DNA of 64,000 nt from Pseudomonadota bacterium (GTDB lineage: Bacteria > Myxococcota_A > UBA9160 > SZUA-336): contig QJZC01000028.1 of NCBI GenBank assembly GCA_003247575.1, positions 62,001-126,000 of the forward strand. Direction: 5' to 3'. The notes beneath the pieces were generated by a model that did not search any database, was not told the origin of the DNA, and was given only the letters and a program-made list of their open reading frames with translations. Both the position numbers and the translations under genes were made by a program. This document shows, piece by piece, positions 49,872 through 59,945 of the stretch (its first letter is position 1; every line of letters begins with the position of its first letter).

Positions 49872-50514
49872 TCAATCCTTGGACGAAGCGTCCCAGCAAC
49901 TCGCGACGCCCGCTGACTCCGACGCGCTCATAGATCGCGTGGAGATGATTGCGGACCGTCAGCTCACTGATGAACAGCCGCGACGCGATCTCTGCGCTGG
50001 TATCACCGCGCAGCGCGCGCTCGAGCACTTCGAGCTGGCGCTCCGACAACCCAAAGTGCTCGAACGCTCGCTGGATCGAGGCCCCAGTCAGGCCACCGAA
50101 GGAGCTCGAGCCGGACGGTGCGGCCCCTCGTGCGAGCTCACGCCGAATCGCGTCGACGTCGCGAAGCTCGCGATCCACCAGACTGGCACGCGGGTGCACC
50201 AGCCGATACGGATTGATCGGACTGCGCTTGTCGAGCGGAACCACCAACAGCAACGGCTCGAGACTCTCGATGTCCTCGATGCGTCGGAGCTCCTCCGCGC
50301 TCATCGCACCCACACCGTACAGCTCGAACAAGCCCGTGCGACGCAGTGAATCGAAGAGACGCGTCTCGTCTACCCAAGCGGTGCCGTATCCCTCCGCCGC
50401 CAACATGCGCCGCAGACGCTCACCGGTGAGCGCATCCGATTCGTAGATCAGTGCGCGCTTTGGCTCGGGAGGCCGTGCAGAGATCAGATCTCGTGAGTTC
50501 TCGGAGCTTGCCAT
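49855..50514 (-). CDS. LuxR-type regulator with degenerate receiver
   Basis: The 219-residue protein ends in a LuxR/FixJ helix-turn-helix (FGLSERQLEVLERALRGDTS, then IASRLFISELTVRNHLHAIYER). The first part (KRALIYESDALTGERLRRML) has the general spacing of a receiver, but the phospho-acceptor Asp is not identifiable, so it is probably phosphorylation-independent. The ATG at 50514 follows GGGGAG; the longer frame upstream is not protein-like. It is convergent with the cytochrome gene and divergent from the small HTH gene. Its targets are unknown. Confidence 0.85.
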   Translation of the reverse strand: MASSENSRDLISARPPEPKRALIYESDALTGERLRRMLAAEGYGTAWVDETRLFDSLRRTGLFELYGVGAMSAEELRRIEDIESLEPLLLVVPLDKRSPINPYRLVHPRASLVDRELRDVDAIRRELARGAAPSGSSSFGGLTGASIQRAFEHFGLSERQLEVLERALRGDTSAEIASRLFISELTVRNHLHAIYERVGVSGRRELLGRFVQGLMEGHA

Positions 50515-50877
50515 CTCACTCCCCTTGCTCGTTCGGACGCAGCACACCGCGTTCCCGCCACGGGCTCGGCACACTGAGAAGTCCCTACGAGAGTAGCCAG
50601 AATCCGCACGCACACCCCGACTCTCGGCGGGCGTGCCTACCTTGGGAGGGCAGAGACCACGAACACACAACAGAATCCACCAGCCAACCGACCTTGGTCC
50701 AATTCACTCAAAGATAAATGGATAAACGCTCCTATCAAGTGTCCCGGGATTTCGACGAATACGTCCCAAGAAGGCGCGATTGACGGGGCTTGATCGGCAG
50801 GCGCCGCGGACCATCGCACGGGGTCCGAAGGGGCTCCGTGTGGGAAAACAACGGCACTGCATGAGGGGGTATTCGAC
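50515..50877. other. divergent regulatory region, luxR-type gene and HTH gene
   Basis: 363 bases without a gene. It contains an AT-rich patch at about 50695-50745 with a GATAAA direct repeat, in an otherwise GC-rich sequence. It should hold the promoters of both flanking regulators. I see no confident -35/-10 pair. Confidence 0.45.
50713..50726. promoter_or_regulatory. GATAAA direct repeat
   Basis: GATAAA occurs at 50713-50718 and 50721-50726, an 8-bp period, in the AT-rich patch between two regulator genes. Such a pair could be an operator or part of a promoter; no assignment is possible from sequence. Confidence 0.3.
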
Positions 50878-51078
50878 ATGAGGGATAATTTGGTCACCGT
50901 TCGCGAGGCTGCGAACTACCTGAGGATCTCTGCTCGCACTGTGTATCGTCTGATCGAGTCAGGACAGATCGGCGCGGTTCGCATCGGCAAGCAGTGGCGC
51001 ATTCCGGCGAGCGATCTGCCGGGACACGAGGCGCTCGGGAATCCGGGCAGCACTCCGGAGCCGCAGGCGACAGCCTAG
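50878..51078 (+). CDS. small excisionase/MerR-like HTH protein
   Basis: The 66-residue protein is one winged helix-turn-helix of the HTH_17 (excisionase/BldC-like) group: LVTVREAANYLRISARTVYRLIESGQ, split as a helix-turn-helix followed by the wing GAVRIGKQWRIPASDL. A GAGGGGG ribosome-binding site lies 8 bases before the ATG. It has its own AT-rich promoter region and a terminator-like hairpin after it, and no integrase, phage or plasmid gene nearby. It is therefore more likely a chromosomal regulator than an excisionase. The short tail is disordered. Confidence 0.85.
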   Translation: MRDNLVTVREAANYLRISARTVYRLIESGQIGAVRIGKQWRIPASDLPGHEALGNPGSTPEPQATA

Positions 51079-51443
51079 CCCGGTCCGAAAAAGGCTAGAA
51101 GTTCCCGCCGAGTAGGTTCTCCCCTGCTCGGCGGGGGCCGTCCCCAGCTCTCCGCTTCCCGCGCTCCATCCTCCGCTCCATTCAAGGAGCTGTTCCACGT
51201 TCCAAGCTCCAATCCGAGCCAACCCAGCCCAAGCTACGACCCCACACGCAGACGGACCAGTCGGACCGCCAGTGTGTGCGGGCTTGCGCGCGAGCGCTCC
51301 CGATTGACTCCGAGCCGCTCGCTCGGTACCGTCCGGTCGCTTGCAGTCCGCTGGAGCTCTGCCTTGCGTCCGGTCCTCTGCCTCTCGTCTCTGCGAGCGG
51401 CCCATCTGGAACCAGACGTTCTAGGCGGCCGCCTCGGGTGCAC
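51079..51443 (+). other. region between HTH gene and tRNA
   Basis: 365 bases without a gene. It holds a weak 6-bp inverted repeat at the HTH stop (51075-51098), a terminator-like hairpin (51104-51135) and a possible promoter TTGACT (51304-51309), 17-bp spacer, TACCGT (51327-51332) for the tRNA. The long plus-strand frame through it is low-complexity. Confidence 0.4.
51104..51135 (+). terminator. terminator-like hairpin after the HTH gene
   Basis: CCCGCCGAG (51104-51112) pairs with CTCGGCGGG (51127-51135): 9 bp, 14-base loop. Two further G-T pairs may extend it. No T-run follows. Confidence 0.45.
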
Positions 51444-51520
51444 GGCGGTGTAGCTCAGTTGGTTAGAGCAGGCGGCTCATATCCGCCGAGTCGGGGGTTC
51501 AAGTCCCTCCACCGCCACCA
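51444..51520 (+). tRNA. tRNA with CAT anticodon (Met elongator or Ile2)
   Basis: The 77-base cloverleaf has acceptor arms GGCGGTG and CACCGCC, discriminator A and encoded CCA. The D arm is GCTCAGTTGGTTAGAGC. A GGCGG/CCGCC anticodon stem closes the loop CTCATAT, with the anticodon at 51478-51480. The T arm contains GGTTCAAGTCC. The first pair is G-C, so it is not initiator tRNA. Elongator tRNA-Met is most likely; tRNA-Ile(CAU), the TilS substrate, cannot be excluded. Confidence 0.95.
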
Positions 51521-51570
51521 CCCTCACCGCCGTCCGCTCCGGCCACCACCACACGCTCGGATGGGCGTAG

Positions 51571-53457
<1,887 letters not shown>

Positions 53458-53465
53458 TCCAACTC

Positions 53466-53484
53466 GTCCGCTAGACTGGCGGAC
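53466..53484. terminator. short hairpin between thiC and queE
   Basis: GTCCGC and GCGGAC (6 bp, loop TAGACTG) in the 32-base gap between two convergent genes. It could act on both strands; there is no T-run. Confidence 0.35.
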
Positions 53485-53489
53485 CGCTG

Positions 53490-54140
53490 CTAGACCTGCT
53501 CGGCATCCGGTCCCCAGACGTACTTGTGAAGCTGTAGATTGAGACGCGCCCGCAGTCCGTCGCGCAACATCCACGCGGCCAGCTCTCGTGGATCCAGCAC
53601 TCCGTGTACCGGGGAGAGGTGCACCGGCCAACGTCGCTCCAGGACATGCTCGCGAATTCGGTCGCGTGCCCACGCGTAGTCCGCTGAGTCAGCCACCACG
53701 AACTTGATCTCCCCCGCGGAAGAAAGGCGCTCGAGATTCGCAAAGTCGTTGTGCTGCGACATCCCGCTGGCCGGAGTCTTGAGATCCAGAATCACGTGGA
53801 CGCGCGGATCGATCGAGGAGATGTCGCGATGGCCCCCGGTCTCGATCAGCACTTGGAACCCTTCATCCAGCAGGCGCTGACACAGCACTGGCAGTGCCGG
53901 CTGGAGGAGCGGCTCACCACCGGTCAGCTCCACCAGCGGGACGGCTAGCGCCATCACGTGGTCGAGTACCTCGTCGATCGACATCCGCTCTCCGCCCGAG
54001 AACGCATGCGGTTCGTCACAGTAGGAACAGCGGAGATCGCACCCAACCGTACGCACGAACGCGCAGGGCTGGCCTGAAAACGAACTCTCCCCTTGAATGG
54101 AGCGATAGATCTCCTTGATGCGTAGGGTGTCCTCGGCCAT
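53490..54140 (-). CDS. queE: 7-carboxy-7-deazaguanine synthase
   Basis: QueE is a radical-SAM enzyme making 7-carboxy-7-deazaguanine, the precursor of queuosine. The 216 residues have IYRSIQGESSFSGQPCAFVR, the cluster motif CDLRCSYCDEPHAF (CxxxCxxC), LTGGEPLLQPALP and the metal-site region LDLKTPASGM. The HLSPVHGVLDP and NLQLHKYVWG motifs end it. queC and queD are not in the window. It starts 13 bases after the DHH fusion gene and is probably co-transcribed with it. Confidence 0.94.
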   Translation of the reverse strand: MAEDTLRIKEIYRSIQGESSFSGQPCAFVRTVGCDLRCSYCDEPHAFSGGERMSIDEVLDHVMALAVPLVELTGGEPLLQPALPVLCQRLLDEGFQVLIETGGHRDISSIDPRVHVILDLKTPASGMSQHNDFANLERLSSAGEIKFVVADSADYAWARDRIREHVLERRWPVHLSPVHGVLDPRELAAWMLRDGLRARLNLQLHKYVWGPDAEQV

Positions 54141-54153
54141 CGAGCTAGCGGCC

Positions 54154-56793
54154 TCAGCCGTAGAGCACCGACTTGTGACGGACGATCTCTCCGATCAGCG
54201 CATCGATTCGCTCGGGGTGCTGCGCCAGATCGTCGACCTCGACGCGGCCGGCGCGGTCTCCGACGGGTCGAGCATGTAGCCACGGAATCTTCCCGTCGAG
54301 CTGCTCGAGCAGAGAAAGCACATTAATGTGTCGTTTCTCCTCGTTGTACCCGATCAGGACGACCGAATCCCCCTCGCGCGAGACCAACGAGATGCGAGCC
54401 CCGGTGGCATGCCTGAGTCGCCGCCCCATCTCTCCGGTGTCCAGGCTCTCCGGCACGTGCGATACCGCCATTTGGTATTCCCCGAAGCACACGAGGCGAG
54501 GCTCGTGCGAGCTCAGCCATTCGTTCTCGGCTGCGTATACATCCTCGACCGGTGGAAGATCGGCTGGACGCCCCGCGAGAATCGGCTGCAGATCGGCTCG
54601 GTAATCGCCCGGTGTCGCACACATGCGCCGGATCAGACCCACCAAGTTGTAGCCCCACTTGCCCATGTCGGCTTCGGAGAGCCGCCGCCCCGAGAAGTCG
54701 AGCAACTTGTCCGTAAAGCGACTGCGTCGCTCGGCGATCTCCATCACGGCCGCCAGCGGACTCAGCGTCCCGTCGACTCCATAGACGGCATCTTCTCCGA
54801 TCGCCTCGCGCAACCGCTCGAGATCCTCGATCGGCCACTCATGGTGATCGAACCAGCTGATCTGCCCCGAGTAGACGGCCGCCGCTGCGATAGTCTCGGC
54901 TGGAACCGGCTGGGCGGTGAATCCCACGAGCAGCAGGTCAGTGTTCTCGTCGATATCGGTCGCCTTTCCGCGTAAGAAATCCATCAGACCGTGCTGGGCG
55001 CACACGTAGAAGAACGGGACGTTCCGCCGTTCTCGCGCGAGCACCATCGCCGTGACCACGGAATCGAGATCATTGCGCACCGCGATGGCCGCCTTCGGTC
55101 GGCGGCGTCGGCGCGCAGGCGGAGCTGGCTCCTCGGTCGCGGCCACGACCTCTTCGATCTCCTCCAGCGCATCCGCGATCTCCAGCTCCGGCTCGTCCTC
55201 GATGTCGCCCGAAGCGGCCTCTGCAACAGCCTCCACGACCCCATAGATTGCGGCCGCTTCATCGAGCGCGGAATCATCGAGCACCGGGTCGAAATCGGCG
55301 CCGCGACCTTCGGCGTCGCCGAGTTCGCAACCAAGGGCAACTTCGGCAGACTCCACTGACACCGGGCTCGCGCGCTCATCACGCTCCTCTTCGAGAAGCG
55401 CCTCGTCACCCAGCTCCGCGGCATCTGCATCCCGGTTCCGGTCCCGGTCCCGGTCCCTTCCCGAACGTGTGCGCGAGCGGCGCGGCGGCGTGGGAGCGAG
55501 CGCCCGTCTGGGCTCACCTTCGTCCTCCGGCACGTCGTCGTCGGGCGCGCTCGACTCGGCGGCATCCGCTCCCTCGAGCTCCGAGACCTCGGAGGCGCCT
55601 GCAACGTCGTCCGAGAAGCGTCCACGCCGGCGCCGGCGGCCGCGTCGGCGGCCGCGCCTCTCCGCTTGAGCTCCTTCGGTTGCACTTCCTTCGCGCGCTT
55701 CGATCTCGAGATCGAGGCCCTCGAGTAGCTCACGCGCTCCAGCCTCGAGCTCTCCGGTGAGCAGGACCCGGGTCCCCCCCGTGGATCCGGGCGCCCAGAC
55801 CTCGCGTTCGGTCTCCAACCGGAAGGCGGCGGCGACCAAAGACGGCACGTCGGACACGCGGAATGGAGACCGGATCACTCCGAGCACGGGACGAGACTCG
55901 GAATCGACCCCGATCCAATCGATCGGGTCCAGGCCCTCGCTGTTCCAGGGGAGGTAGCGGGCCACCAGGTAGGCCTGGATACTGTCCACCGCCTCCTGGA
56001 CCTGCGCGTCCCGAGAGCTGGCCACGCTCTCGAGCAAACGGGGATCCTGAGCGAGCTTGACGATCTCCTCGAAGAGGTCGGGCCCCCAGCGAGAGAAGTT
56101 GGCATCGTTGACGTGCACCTGCTTTCGCTCAGGGGCGAGGAAGTCCACCGCAGCCCCCTCCGGTTCCGGACTCACGCGCAGGATGCGGGCACCCCGCATG
56201 TAGAGAATGTGGGCCCGGTCTACGACCCGCAGCGCGCCCGCCGAGGTCACTGCCGCGGCCCCCTCCACGACGCGCAGGACGCGTTCGAAGATCCCATCCG
56301 AGACACCGTCTCCGCTCGGGAACAACACCCCGAGCTCTCCCGCCGGCTCACAGCTCACGAGCTCGGAGGGACGCTCCGCCAGTGCAGGAACCGAGGCCAG
56401 TCGCACGCTCATGCCGTACTCGGACAACCAGTCCACCGCACGTCGGAGAGACGGAGAAATCAGGGGGGCGGCGATCAATGTCTCGACGATCGGACCTTCC
56501 TGCCGAGCCAGCTCGAGGGCGATCACGGCCCACCCGATCAGCTCGATTCCGGCGTTCGGATTTCGACTGAGAACGAGGGCGCCCGGACGTCCGTGGATCC
56601 ATCCGGCACCCAGATCCACTCCCTCGGGCGTGCGATCGGGACGCTCCAGAGGCCGAATCTCACGCACCCCGAGCAACTTGTGGTCTCGGATCAGATCCCA
56701 GGCGCGCCCCGGGGCGCTTCCGCCACCGCTGCCACCACTGCCACCACTGCCACCGCCACCCCGTCGCTGACTTCGCATGTTCCGTCTTCTCAC
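54154..56793 (-). CDS. large DHH-family fusion protein, function unknown
   Basis: The 879-residue protein has three parts. Residues 1-370 are unrecognised and start with a Gly-Ser tract (about 12-30); two similar stretches (ALVLSRNPNAGIELIGWAVI and LDPIDWIGVDSESRPVLGVI) resemble the core of restriction-endonuclease-like folds but lack a clear ExK. Residues 372-405 are an Arg-rich tract, and 405-560 an acidic linker. Residues 567-879 are a DHH phosphoesterase-like domain with AVRNDLDSVVTAMVL (an Asp-x-Asp at 575/577), DHH at 649-651 and a C-terminal VVLIGYNEEKRHINVL segment. The first His of DHH motif I is Arg. The GTG at 56793 follows GAGGAGG. Likely nucleic-acid or nucleotide related by family, but undefined. 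Confidence 0.8.
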   Translation of the reverse strand: MRRRNMRSQRRGGGGSGGSGGSGGGSAPGRAWDLIRDHKLLGVREIRPLERPDRTPEGVDLGAGWIHGRPGALVLSRNPNAGIELIGWAVIALELARQEGPIVETLIAAPLISPSLRRAVDWLSEYGMSVRLASVPALAERPSELVSCEPAGELGVLFPSGDGVSDGIFERVLRVVEGAAAVTSAGALRVVDRAHILYMRGARILRVSPEPEGAAVDFLAPERKQVHVNDANFSRWGPDLFEEIVKLAQDPRLLESVASSRDAQVQEAVDSIQAYLVARYLPWNSEGLDPIDWIGVDSESRPVLGVIRSPFRVSDVPSLVAAAFRLETEREVWAPGSTGGTRVLLTGELEAGARELLEGLDLEIEAREGSATEGAQAERRGRRRGRRRRRGRFSDDVAGASEVSELEGADAAESSAPDDDVPEDEGEPRRALAPTPPRRSRTRSGRDRDRDRNRDADAAELGDEALLEEERDERASPVSVESAEVALGCELGDAEGRGADFDPVLDDSALDEAAAIYGVVEAVAEAASGDIEDEPELEIADALEEIEEVVAATEEPAPPARRRRRPKAAIAVRNDLDSVVTAMVLARERRNVPFFYVCAQHGLMDFLRGKATDIDENTDLLLVGFTAQPVPAETIAAAAVYSGQISWFDHHEWPIEDLERLREAIGEDAVYGVDGTLSPLAAVMEIAERRSRFTDKLLDFSGRRLSEADMGKWGYNLVGLIRRMCATPGDYRADLQPILAGRPADLPPVEDVYAAENEWLSSHEPRLVCFGEYQMAVSHVPESLDTGEMGRRLRHATGARISLVSREGDSVVLIGYNEEKRHINVLSLLEQLDGKIPWLHARPVGDRAGRVEVDDLAQHPERIDALIGEIVRHKSVLYG

Positions 56794-57037
56794 TCGGCCT
56801 CCTCGACCATCGCTCCGCCTCTCGACGCCCTCGGCCGTCGGTGCGCATCCGGCGACCTTCGTCCAGGCAGCCGCACACGCTCAATCCGGGCCGAAGGGCG
56901 CGGGGAAGCGATCGGATCCTCTCTGCGTTCGCGCTGGCTCCGGCGCGCACGGTGCACGACCTCGGCTCCAGCCGACGCTCGGAGTGTAGCTTGTCGAAGG
57001 AGAGCGGAAAGGGCCCTTCGCGGCTTGGACCCTGGCG

Positions 57038-58189
57038 TCAGGCCGGAGTGTGAGGGTCGTAGATGCGCCGATGTTCATCCATCGCGAAGCGATCGGTCAT
57101 GCCGGCGAGGTAGTCCGCCATCGCGCGCTCCGGCGGCTCGTCGGACGCCGCAGCCAACACGTGCCGCGGCAACAAGCGGGGCTGGCTCGAGTAGGCCTCC
57201 CAAAGCTCGCGCAGGATGCGTTCGCCCTTGAGCGCCATGCGCAGCACCTGAGGATGGCGATAGACGCACTCGTGCAACATGTGAGTCTGCGCACGCGTCA
57301 GCTCACGCGCCTCGTCCGATAGACCCACTACGGGCTCCGGGAGCGTGCACAGTGCATCGGCCGAGGTGGGGGCGTGCTTTTCCAGGCGACGCGCCGTGGC
57401 TTCTACGAGATCGCCCACGAGTCCATCGATCAGCCGCACGATCACCTTTCTCCAGCCGACGGCAGCCAGCGGTCGGCTCAGCCCCGCCCGCTCTCGCGCC
57501 CTACGCCAGAGCTCGAGCTCCTCGAGCTGTTCGGGCTCGAGCAGGCCAGAGCGCAAGCCGTCGTCGATATCGTGCGCGCCGTAGGCGATCGAGTCCGCCC
57601 AGTTGGCGATCTGGGCCTCTGCTGTGGGCGATGCGCCAAGCGACGGCATCTCCACGGGGTGAGAGTGCCGCGGGTAGGCGCGCCCGTGCTTCAGGATCCC
57701 CGCACGGGTCTCGTGGGTCAGGTTCAATCCGCGATATTCGGGGGTCCGAAGCTCGAGCCAGTCGACGATTCGAAGGCTCTGACGGTTGTGCTCGAAACCA
57801 CCAAATGCCTCGAGAAGCGGATGCATGGCGCGCTCGCCCGCATGCCCGAAGGGTGTATGTCCCAGATCATGCGCGAGCACGATGGCTTCGGTCAGGTCCT
57901 CGTTCGCACCCAGTACGCGCGCGATGGTGCGCCCGATCTGAGCCACCTCGAGCGTGTGCGTGAGCCGGTTCCGAAAGTGGTCTCCCTCGTGATGGATGAA
58001 TACCTGCGTCTTGTACTGCAACCTGCGAAACGCGGTCGAGTGCAGCACGCGATCACGATCCCGCTGGAAGCAGGTGCGATAGGCATGCTCGGGCTCCGAA
58101 CCCAGACGACCTCGCGAGTCTCTAGCGCGCATGGCCCAAGGAGCGAGGGCTCGATCCTCGCGATGCTCGAGCTGCTCGCGCAGGTTCAT
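57038..58189 (-). CDS. deoxyguanosine triphosphate triphosphohydrolase-like protein
   Basis: The 383-residue HD-domain protein belongs to the dGTPase family that splits dNTPs to deoxynucleoside and triphosphate. Motifs are RTCFQRDRDRVLHSTAFRRL, the YKTQVFIHHEGDHFRNRLTHT core with its metal-binding His, LAHDLGHTPFGHAGE (the HD), and the ADSIAYGAHDIDDGL Asp. The ATG at 58189 (MNLREQLEHRED) is family-like. The gene is 244 bases upstream of the DHH fusion on the same strand; 57010-57033 holds a weak 7-bp hairpin after its stop. Confidence 0.92.
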   Translation of the reverse strand: MNLREQLEHREDRALAPWAMRARDSRGRLGSEPEHAYRTCFQRDRDRVLHSTAFRRLQYKTQVFIHHEGDHFRNRLTHTLEVAQIGRTIARVLGANEDLTEAIVLAHDLGHTPFGHAGERAMHPLLEAFGGFEHNRQSLRIVDWLELRTPEYRGLNLTHETRAGILKHGRAYPRHSHPVEMPSLGASPTAEAQIANWADSIAYGAHDIDDGLRSGLLEPEQLEELELWRRARERAGLSRPLAAVGWRKVIVRLIDGLVGDLVEATARRLEKHAPTSADALCTLPEPVVGLSDEARELTRAQTHMLHECVYRHPQVLRMALKGERILRELWEAYSSQPRLLPRHVLAAASDEPPERAMADYLAGMTDRFAMDEHRRIYDPHTPA

Positions 58190-58264
58190 TGGATGTCCAG
58201 CCCGTAGTGCGTGACCGGCGACGCGCGATGCACGACGCAAACGGGCGCTCGCTGCCACACGCGC

Positions 58265-58762
58265 TCAGTCTCGCGTGGCTTGCTCAACGAGTTCATCCAG
58301 GGCACGTCGGTCACGCCAGGTGAGCTCCTCGTCCAAAGCCTTCGGTGAATCGTCGGTCGCGGTCTCCGCAGTGGAACCAGAACCTGGACCCGCTCGAAGC
58401 GGGCCTCGTGCTCGCTCGCCGCTCGCCACTGCAGAGGGAGCCCCCCTAGAACGGGTGAATCGGTTCGCGCCGCTCGGCGGCACCGAAGAGGACGCCTGCG
58501 AAGCTTCAGAGCTCGACGCATCTCGCGAAGCAGCGGAACCAGCTTCCTGACGAGCGCGAAGTCTCGCCGGGTCGCCGACGGCGACGTTCACCCAGCGCTC
58601 GATCCTCCCACGCACCTCGGCATAGTCGCGGAGACGCAGCCGGAGCTCCTGTCCGCTCCCGATGCCTGTCACCTCGATCGCGAGCGCAAGGAGGCCGAGA
58701 GTCGCTGCGAGCAACGACCAGCGGAGCCATCTCCGCCTTGCGCGCTGTCGTCGAGCTACCAC
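58265..58762 (-). CDS. small membrane-anchored protein, unknown
   Basis: The 165-residue product has a basic N-terminus and one membrane helix (WSLLAATLGLLALAIEVT). A charged segment with RLRLRDYAEVRGRIERWV follows, then a Ser/Ala/Gly-rich disordered region and a helical, acidic C-terminus (ALDEELTWRDRRALDELVEQA). I do not recognise a family. It precedes the dGTPase gene by 75 bases on the same strand. Confidence 0.55.
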   Translation of the reverse strand: MVARRQRARRRWLRWSLLAATLGLLALAIEVTGIGSGQELRLRLRDYAEVRGRIERWVNVAVGDPARLRARQEAGSAASRDASSSEASQASSSVPPSGANRFTRSRGAPSAVASGERARGPLRAGPGSGSTAETATDDSPKALDEELTWRDRRALDELVEQATRD

Positions 58763-58768
58763 GGCGCG

Positions 58769-58790
58769 CTAGAGTACCGCTCCGCTCTAG
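58769..58790. promoter_or_regulatory. inverted repeat CTAGAG/CTCTAG in a divergent gap
   Basis: CTAGAG (58769-58774) and CTCTAG (58785-58790) flank 10 bases in the 71-base gap between two divergent genes. CTAG is rare in many bacterial genomes, so a protein-binding site is plausible. No more can be inferred. Confidence 0.3.
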
Positions 58791-58833
58791 TCGGAGCCAC
58801 TCTGCACCTTGCCCCGGAGGAGACCCGGAACCC

Positions 58834-59931
58834 ATGTCCAGCATCCCCTGCCCGGAACGACTCTTACTCGGTCCCGGTCCGAGCAACCTCTCGACGGAGG
58901 TCCGCGAAGCACTCGCATCCCCCATGATCGGCCATCTCGACCCGGCGTTCCTCGCGCTCCTCGACGAGGTACAGGCGATGCTACGAACCCTCTTCGGCAG
59001 CGAAGAGGCATGGACCCTGCCGCTGTCCGCAACCGGGAGTGCCGGCATGGAGACCTGCCTGATCAATCTGACCGAGCCGGGCGAGCGCGTGCTCATCGGG
59101 CAGTGCGGCGTGTTCGGTGGACGCATGCGTGAGATCGTCGAGCGTCTCGGAGCGCAGCCAATCGTGATCGAGGCACCGATGGGCGAGAGCGTGCCGACTC
59201 AGGCGATGCTCGACGCGATCGAGCGCGAGCGGCCGCACGTCGTCGCCTTCGTCCACGCCGAGACATCCACCGGTGTCGCACAGCCGGTCGAGTCGATCGC
59301 CCACGCCGCACGTTCGCAAGGCGCGCTCGTGGTTCTCGACTGCGTCACGTCTCTAGCGGGGATGCCCGTGCGCTTCGACGAGTGGCAGATCGATGCGGCC
59401 TATTCTGGAACACAAAAATGTTTGTCCTGCCCGCCGGGATTGTCGCCGCTGGCAATCGGCCCACGCGCGCTCGAGCGCATGCGCGCGCGCAAGCGCCCCG
59501 TCCAGAGCTGGTACCTGGATCTCAGCCTGATCGGTGGCTATCTGAGTTCGAAGCGTGTCTACCACCATACGGCTCCTGTCTCCGCAATCTTCGCACTCTA
59601 TGCGGGCCTAAAGCGCGTCATTGGCGAGGGCCTCGAGAAGCGGTTCGAACGACACGTCGACGCACATCGTGCACTGGTGTCGGCGCTGACTCCGCTGGGC
59701 TTCCAGTTCCCGGTCAACGACCAGGAGAGGCTCCCGATGCTGAACGCGGTCGTGCCACCCTACGACGACGAGGCAGAGGTGCGTCGCAGACTCCTGCTGG
59801 AGCACGACATCGAGGTCGGAGGAGGACTCGGGTCCCTGGCCGGAAGGATCTGGAGGATCGGCCTCATGGGAGAGAACGCCTGCCGCGAGTCCGTGGAGAA
59901 GCTCGTCAGGGCGCTCGAAAGCTTCACTTGA
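58834..59931 (+). CDS. alanine-glyoxylate / serine-pyruvate aminotransferase
   Basis: This PLP class V aminotransferase is 365 residues long. Motifs are LLLGPGPSNLSTEVREAL, LSATGSAGMETCLINL, FVHAETSTGVAQPVESI, DCVTSLAGMPVRFDEW and the PLP Lys in YSGTQKCLSCPPGLSP. The C-terminus carries the substrate Arg region GGLGSLAGRIWRIGLMG. It could transaminate glyoxylate with alanine or serine. The ATG at 58834 follows CCGGAGGAGACC. It stands alone, divergent from the small membrane protein gene. Confidence 0.93.
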   Translation: MSSIPCPERLLLGPGPSNLSTEVREALASPMIGHLDPAFLALLDEVQAMLRTLFGSEEAWTLPLSATGSAGMETCLINLTEPGERVLIGQCGVFGGRMREIVERLGAQPIVIEAPMGESVPTQAMLDAIERERPHVVAFVHAETSTGVAQPVESIAHAARSQGALVVLDCVTSLAGMPVRFDEWQIDAAYSGTQKCLSCPPGLSPLAIGPRALERMRARKRPVQSWYLDLSLIGGYLSSKRVYHHTAPVSAIFALYAGLKRVIGEGLEKRFERHVDAHRALVSALTPLGFQFPVNDQERLPMLNAVVPPYDDEAEVRRRLLLEHDIEVGGGLGSLAGRIWRIGLMGENACRESVEKLVRALESFT

Positions 59932-59945
59932 AATGCGGGGCGGGA

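Noticed and set aside
50878-51078. Excisionase of an integrated element
   Set aside because: No integrase, att repeat or phage genes are close, and the downstream tRNA is intact with its own CCA and no second copy of its 3' end.
56720-56765. Gly-Ser tract of the DHH protein as an artificial linker or assembly artefact
   Set aside because: The codons are mixed, the frame continues into conserved-looking sequence on both sides, and natural Gly-Ser tracts occur in such proteins.
53490-58189. A DNA 7-deazaguanine modification (Dpd-like) system
   Set aside because: queE and a dGTPase are present, but there is no DpdA/TGT-like gene or other dpd gene. queE fits ordinary queuosine synthesis.
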